Shown here piece by piece: positions 61,449 to 64,000 of a stretch of 64,000 nucleotides of DNA. Source of the DNA: Diploscapter coronatus. Lineage: Eukaryota > Nematoda > Chromadorea > Rhabditida > Rhabditidae. The stretch covers positions 73,493,201-73,557,200 of the forward strand of contig OZ038422.1 in the NCBI GenBank assembly GCA_964036155.1. The letters are read 5' to 3'. The notes under the pieces were generated by a model. That model ran no database searches and was not told the DNA's origin. It worked only from the letters and a program-made list of their open reading frames with translations. The translations under genes and the position numbers were made by a program. Each line of letters starts with the position of its first letter. Within the stretch, counting starts at the first letter, position 1.

Positions 61449-62025
61449 AAATCGATATTCGAAAATACCGTAATCCTTGGAAAGTGTTGATTTTTATGTT
61501 GTTTTTTTCCTTTATTTTTTTTTTAGATATTATTCTATTTTGACGTTTGGGATTACGGTACTTTTTATTCTTAATTTTTCTTTCCAACAACTTTGAAAAT
61601 GATGAGCACTTGAAATTTTCGAGTTTTGAAAACTAACAACGGAGTTTTTACTAACAATTTCGAAAGCTTATGCCTTTTTCGCGAAAACAAAATCTAAGTT
61701 TGAAAATTTACAAAATATCTTTTTATTTCAGCTGCGAAAGTTCTAGAGCGGCTCTCCAGAAATCTCCCAATTTAGGGGAAATCTCAACTTCTTTCTTTTC
61801 TCTTTAAAAACACTCCTTTTTGCATCTCAGCTGAAAATTGTTAAAATATTGTTTCTTGAGTTAAAATAGTTACCGAATACGTTTCTTCTTTCTTTAAAGT
61901 ATTTTCTTTTTACAATATTCCCTACATGGAATTGAACCTTCTCCCATCTTTTTCGTAATTTATCAAACTATTTCATTGTTGTTCGTTATTTTTTAACGTA
62001 ATATTTATTCGTCTTCTTGGTAAAA

Positions 62026-62031
62026 AATAAA
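62026..62031 (+). terminator. AATAAA poly(A) signal for ILF2
   Basis: Canonical hexamer after a T-rich 3' UTR. It lies about 110 nt before the splice acceptor of the next gene. Confidence 0.6.
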
Positions 62032-62130
62032 GCGGTTTTTGGAGATTTTATCTTTTAGGCGATATTGGTTGAAAAGCCATGTGATATCAGTTTGAAATTC
62101 GAATTTTTGGAGCCAAGATTGAAAAATTTT

Positions 62131-62140
62131 GTATTTTCAG
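62131..62140 (+). promoter_or_regulatory. Probable SL trans-splice acceptor for NUP133
   Basis: GTATTTTCAG matches the nematode 3' splice consensus and lies 5 nt before the ATG. No upstream coding exon with a matching donor was found. A cis-intron in the 5' UTR remains possible. Confidence 0.55.
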
Positions 62141-62145
62141 CAAAA

Positions 62146-64000
62146 ATGCCGAAAAAGTCCGGAAAATTGGATCATTTCGAGTTGGATATCACTTTCGACA
62201 GAGTTGGCGGCGAGTATCCCGCTTGGGTCACGGAAACGTTTCTGGCTGGTAAGGAAATGAAAATTGAAATATTCGAATTGCGGTATTTCGAATTTTTTCC
62301 TGTAGAGTTTTGAGACGATTCAATGGGAGCGTTATTTTATTTTGAATCTTGAATCGCGTTGAAAAATTTGAAAACTAGTCGTTCTAGATAGAAGATGAGA
62401 TTTTGCCGAATCAAAAGGAAATGATTTTTCTCAGAGCAAGGCAGTCTCTCGACGTCTTCTGCGTCTCTCGGCCATGGACACTGTTGGTTCGTGTCCAAAC
62501 AGCAGCTGTTCGTCTGGAAGTATCAGGAATCCAAAAGAAGACAGACGATGGGAAACAAGAGATTCGCAAAGATGGCCCTCCCGCCCACTGGATTAGGATA
62601 CTCTGCAAATTGCGTGGTCGTCTACAAAAACGGTGACAGATTTCATTTTTGATATTTCAAGAAAATCTATCCACTCTCCAATGCCGTTTTTATTGCTCCC
62701 GCTCTTATTTTGGCACTTATTATAGTTAGAAAGAAAGAAGAACCTACAAAAAAAACGAATTACCGTGCTTTTTCGTTTCAGGATCTAACGCGGGTGCTCT
62801 GGCAGTGTCTTGCGAAGGCGTGGCCAGTCATTGGTCGAACATCACAAATCTGAGGCACAGCCAGATGGATTTGGACCTCTCCAGTCAGGTCGTTCTCTCC
62901 GTACAACTTCTGGAACAACCCATTGGGGGTAGGTTTGAGAAATTTAGGGCCAAAGGCGATATTGCTAATTTTCGATGGAAATACTTCTTAGAGTCGATTT
63001 TTGAGAACAAAATTTCCCGAATTTAGTAGTTTCTTATTCTTATTTTGATCATTTTCGCTGTAAATTTATAGGCTTCAAAATTGCAAAGGTTTCTTGAAAA
63101 TATAACTCATTTGATATAGATCGTCATTGTTGGCTTGGTTTAAAAATTCGTAAGATTTTCAGAAAAGCCCCCGACCTTTCTTCTGACAACGACCTCCGGA
63201 TCGATTTTCTATCTGAGACCCAAAGCGGGCGACCAAGGACATGGCTCGATGGAAGTGCAGAAAATCGCGGGAAGGTATAATTTTCTATTTCGTTTGTTTA
63301 TTTTTCAGCTCAAACTTAATTTTTCATTCTTTGATCAAATATTCCCTATGCCCGTTGTTAACACTTTTCAAGCTAAAAAACGCAAAAAAAAAAAATTAAA
63401 TTTCAGAGAAACCAAAGGATTGAGAAGGAGAATTTCGTCTTTGATCTATGGTGCACAAACGGATGAGCAAAGGCGAGACGAGGGTTATTATGATCTGAAA
63501 ATGAATTAAGTGTTTCAGCTCTCCGGCGATCCGTAGCTCAATAATCGAGAAAGATTTTGCTGAAGACGGAATGGAATGGAACAAGCGCTTCTCAGTCGTC
63601 GTAGCCTCCAAACTTTTGACTCTTTTCGATATCGAAAAGCGTTCCCTGCTCTGGACGATCCACGTTGAACAGTTCTTCCAGGAATCCGTTACCGAGGCCA
63701 TCAAGGTAGGCTTTTTCTTTTATTTTTTTTATGAAGTTAAAATTGCTGATTAACGATCGTCAATTACTGTCGATCTCTTACCATTGTGGGGCTTCCGTAA
63801 AAGTGCGCATTACGATTAAACTTTCCCTTTGTGTTTCTCTGCGCTCTCCATTCACTAGCTTACTCTCTCAAAGGCCTTTCACGCTTATTCCATATCAACG
63901 CAGCCAAAGGAAAAGGCGTCGTGCAGAATGAATAAGAAGCTGCCTGTAGTGGAGAGCGCGTTATTTTGCATTTATTAGCGAGTTCAAATGTTCAAAAAGT
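62146..64000 (+). CDS. npp-15: NUP133 nucleoporin, N-terminal part (cut by window edge)
   Basis: Exons 62146-62248, 62435-62632, 62782-62928, 63163-63274 and 63519-63705 encode the first 249 residues; 63706-64000 is intron and the rest lies beyond the window. The sequence fits the N-terminal beta-propeller of NUP133: EYPAWVTETFL, GHGHCWFVSKQQLFVWKYQE, MALPPTGLGYSANCVVVYKN, ALAVSCEGVASHWSNI, TFLLTTTSGSIFYLRP and NKRFSVVVASKLLTLFDIEK. NUP133 is a stem subunit of the Y-complex scaffold of the nuclear pore; the C. elegans homologue is NPP-15. The order of propeller motifs is characteristic, though NUP155-type propellers share some features. Confidence 0.86.

Larger units (their letters stand above)
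61449..62145. other. Intercistronic region ILF2-NUP133
   Basis: AT- and T-rich 700 bp with AATAAA at 62026-62031 and a GTATTTTCAG acceptor ending at 62140, 5 nt before the NUP133 ATG. No coding sequence seen. Confidence 0.6.

Noticed and set aside
1..64000. CRISPR arrays, bacterial operons, phage or viral genes
   Set aside because: The window is spliced metazoan DNA throughout; I saw no regularly spaced repeats, phage-type genes or reverse-transcriptase/integrase coding.

Overview
The window is nuclear DNA of a nematode. It is AT-rich and very intron-dense: most introns are 40-60 nt with GT..TTTCAG or TTTTAG ends, and several start codons sit directly on a 3' splice acceptor, as expected for spliced-leader trans-splicing. 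The gene set also points to nematodes: a MOLO-1-like TPM protein, a LITE-1/GUR-type receptor, an FSHR-1-like LGR and a LEA-1-like protein. The gene structures are far more fragmented than those I know from Caenorhabditis (28 coding exons in the LGR), so a non-Caenorhabditis species is likely. I can read 11 complete protein genes, one gene cut by the right edge, and two intron-containing tRNA genes. The exon chains of all 12 protein models keep frame.

Layout. 1-2.5 kb: no gene seen. 2.5 kb: tRNA-Leu(CAA) (-). 3.2-6.2 kb: F-box-like protein (-). 7.3-13.5 kb: inversin/NPHP2-like ankyrin protein (+), with a tRNA-Val(CAC) nested in an intron. 14.2-15.6 kb: MOLO-1-like membrane protein (-). 16.5-22.9 kb: leucine-rich-repeat glycoprotein-hormone-type GPCR (+). 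25.2-27.6 kb: gustatory-receptor-family 7TM protein (+). 29.1-31.8 kb: CLYBL-type citramalyl-CoA lyase (-). 32.3-35.7 kb: ATG13 (-). 36.3-38.6 kb: SRD5A3-type polyprenol reductase (+). 40.0-45.5 kb: two-finger C2H2 protein (-). 48.5-54.6 kb: LEA-like repeat protein (-). 58.2-61.4 kb: ILF2/NF45 (+). 62.1 kb to the edge: NUP133 N-terminal part (+).

Relations. Most neighbours are functionally unrelated. Two same-strand pairs, ATG13-CLYBL and ILF2-NUP133, have the geometry of nematode operons: an AATAAA followed about 100 nt later by a splice acceptor at the next gene's ATG. Introns and intergenic DNA hold small foldback elements. One is a 75-bp hAT-like MITE with perfect 11-bp terminal repeats and an exact 8-bp target duplication. 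Two others share GGCAA ends, related interiors and 9-bp flanking repeats. No new multi-gene system stands out. The best leads are the MITE families, a long hairpin whose arm differences are nearly all G-U compatible on the minus strand, the LEA protein's predicted CaaX end and 18-nt micro-exons, and a non-canonical splice junction in the MOLO-1-like gene.
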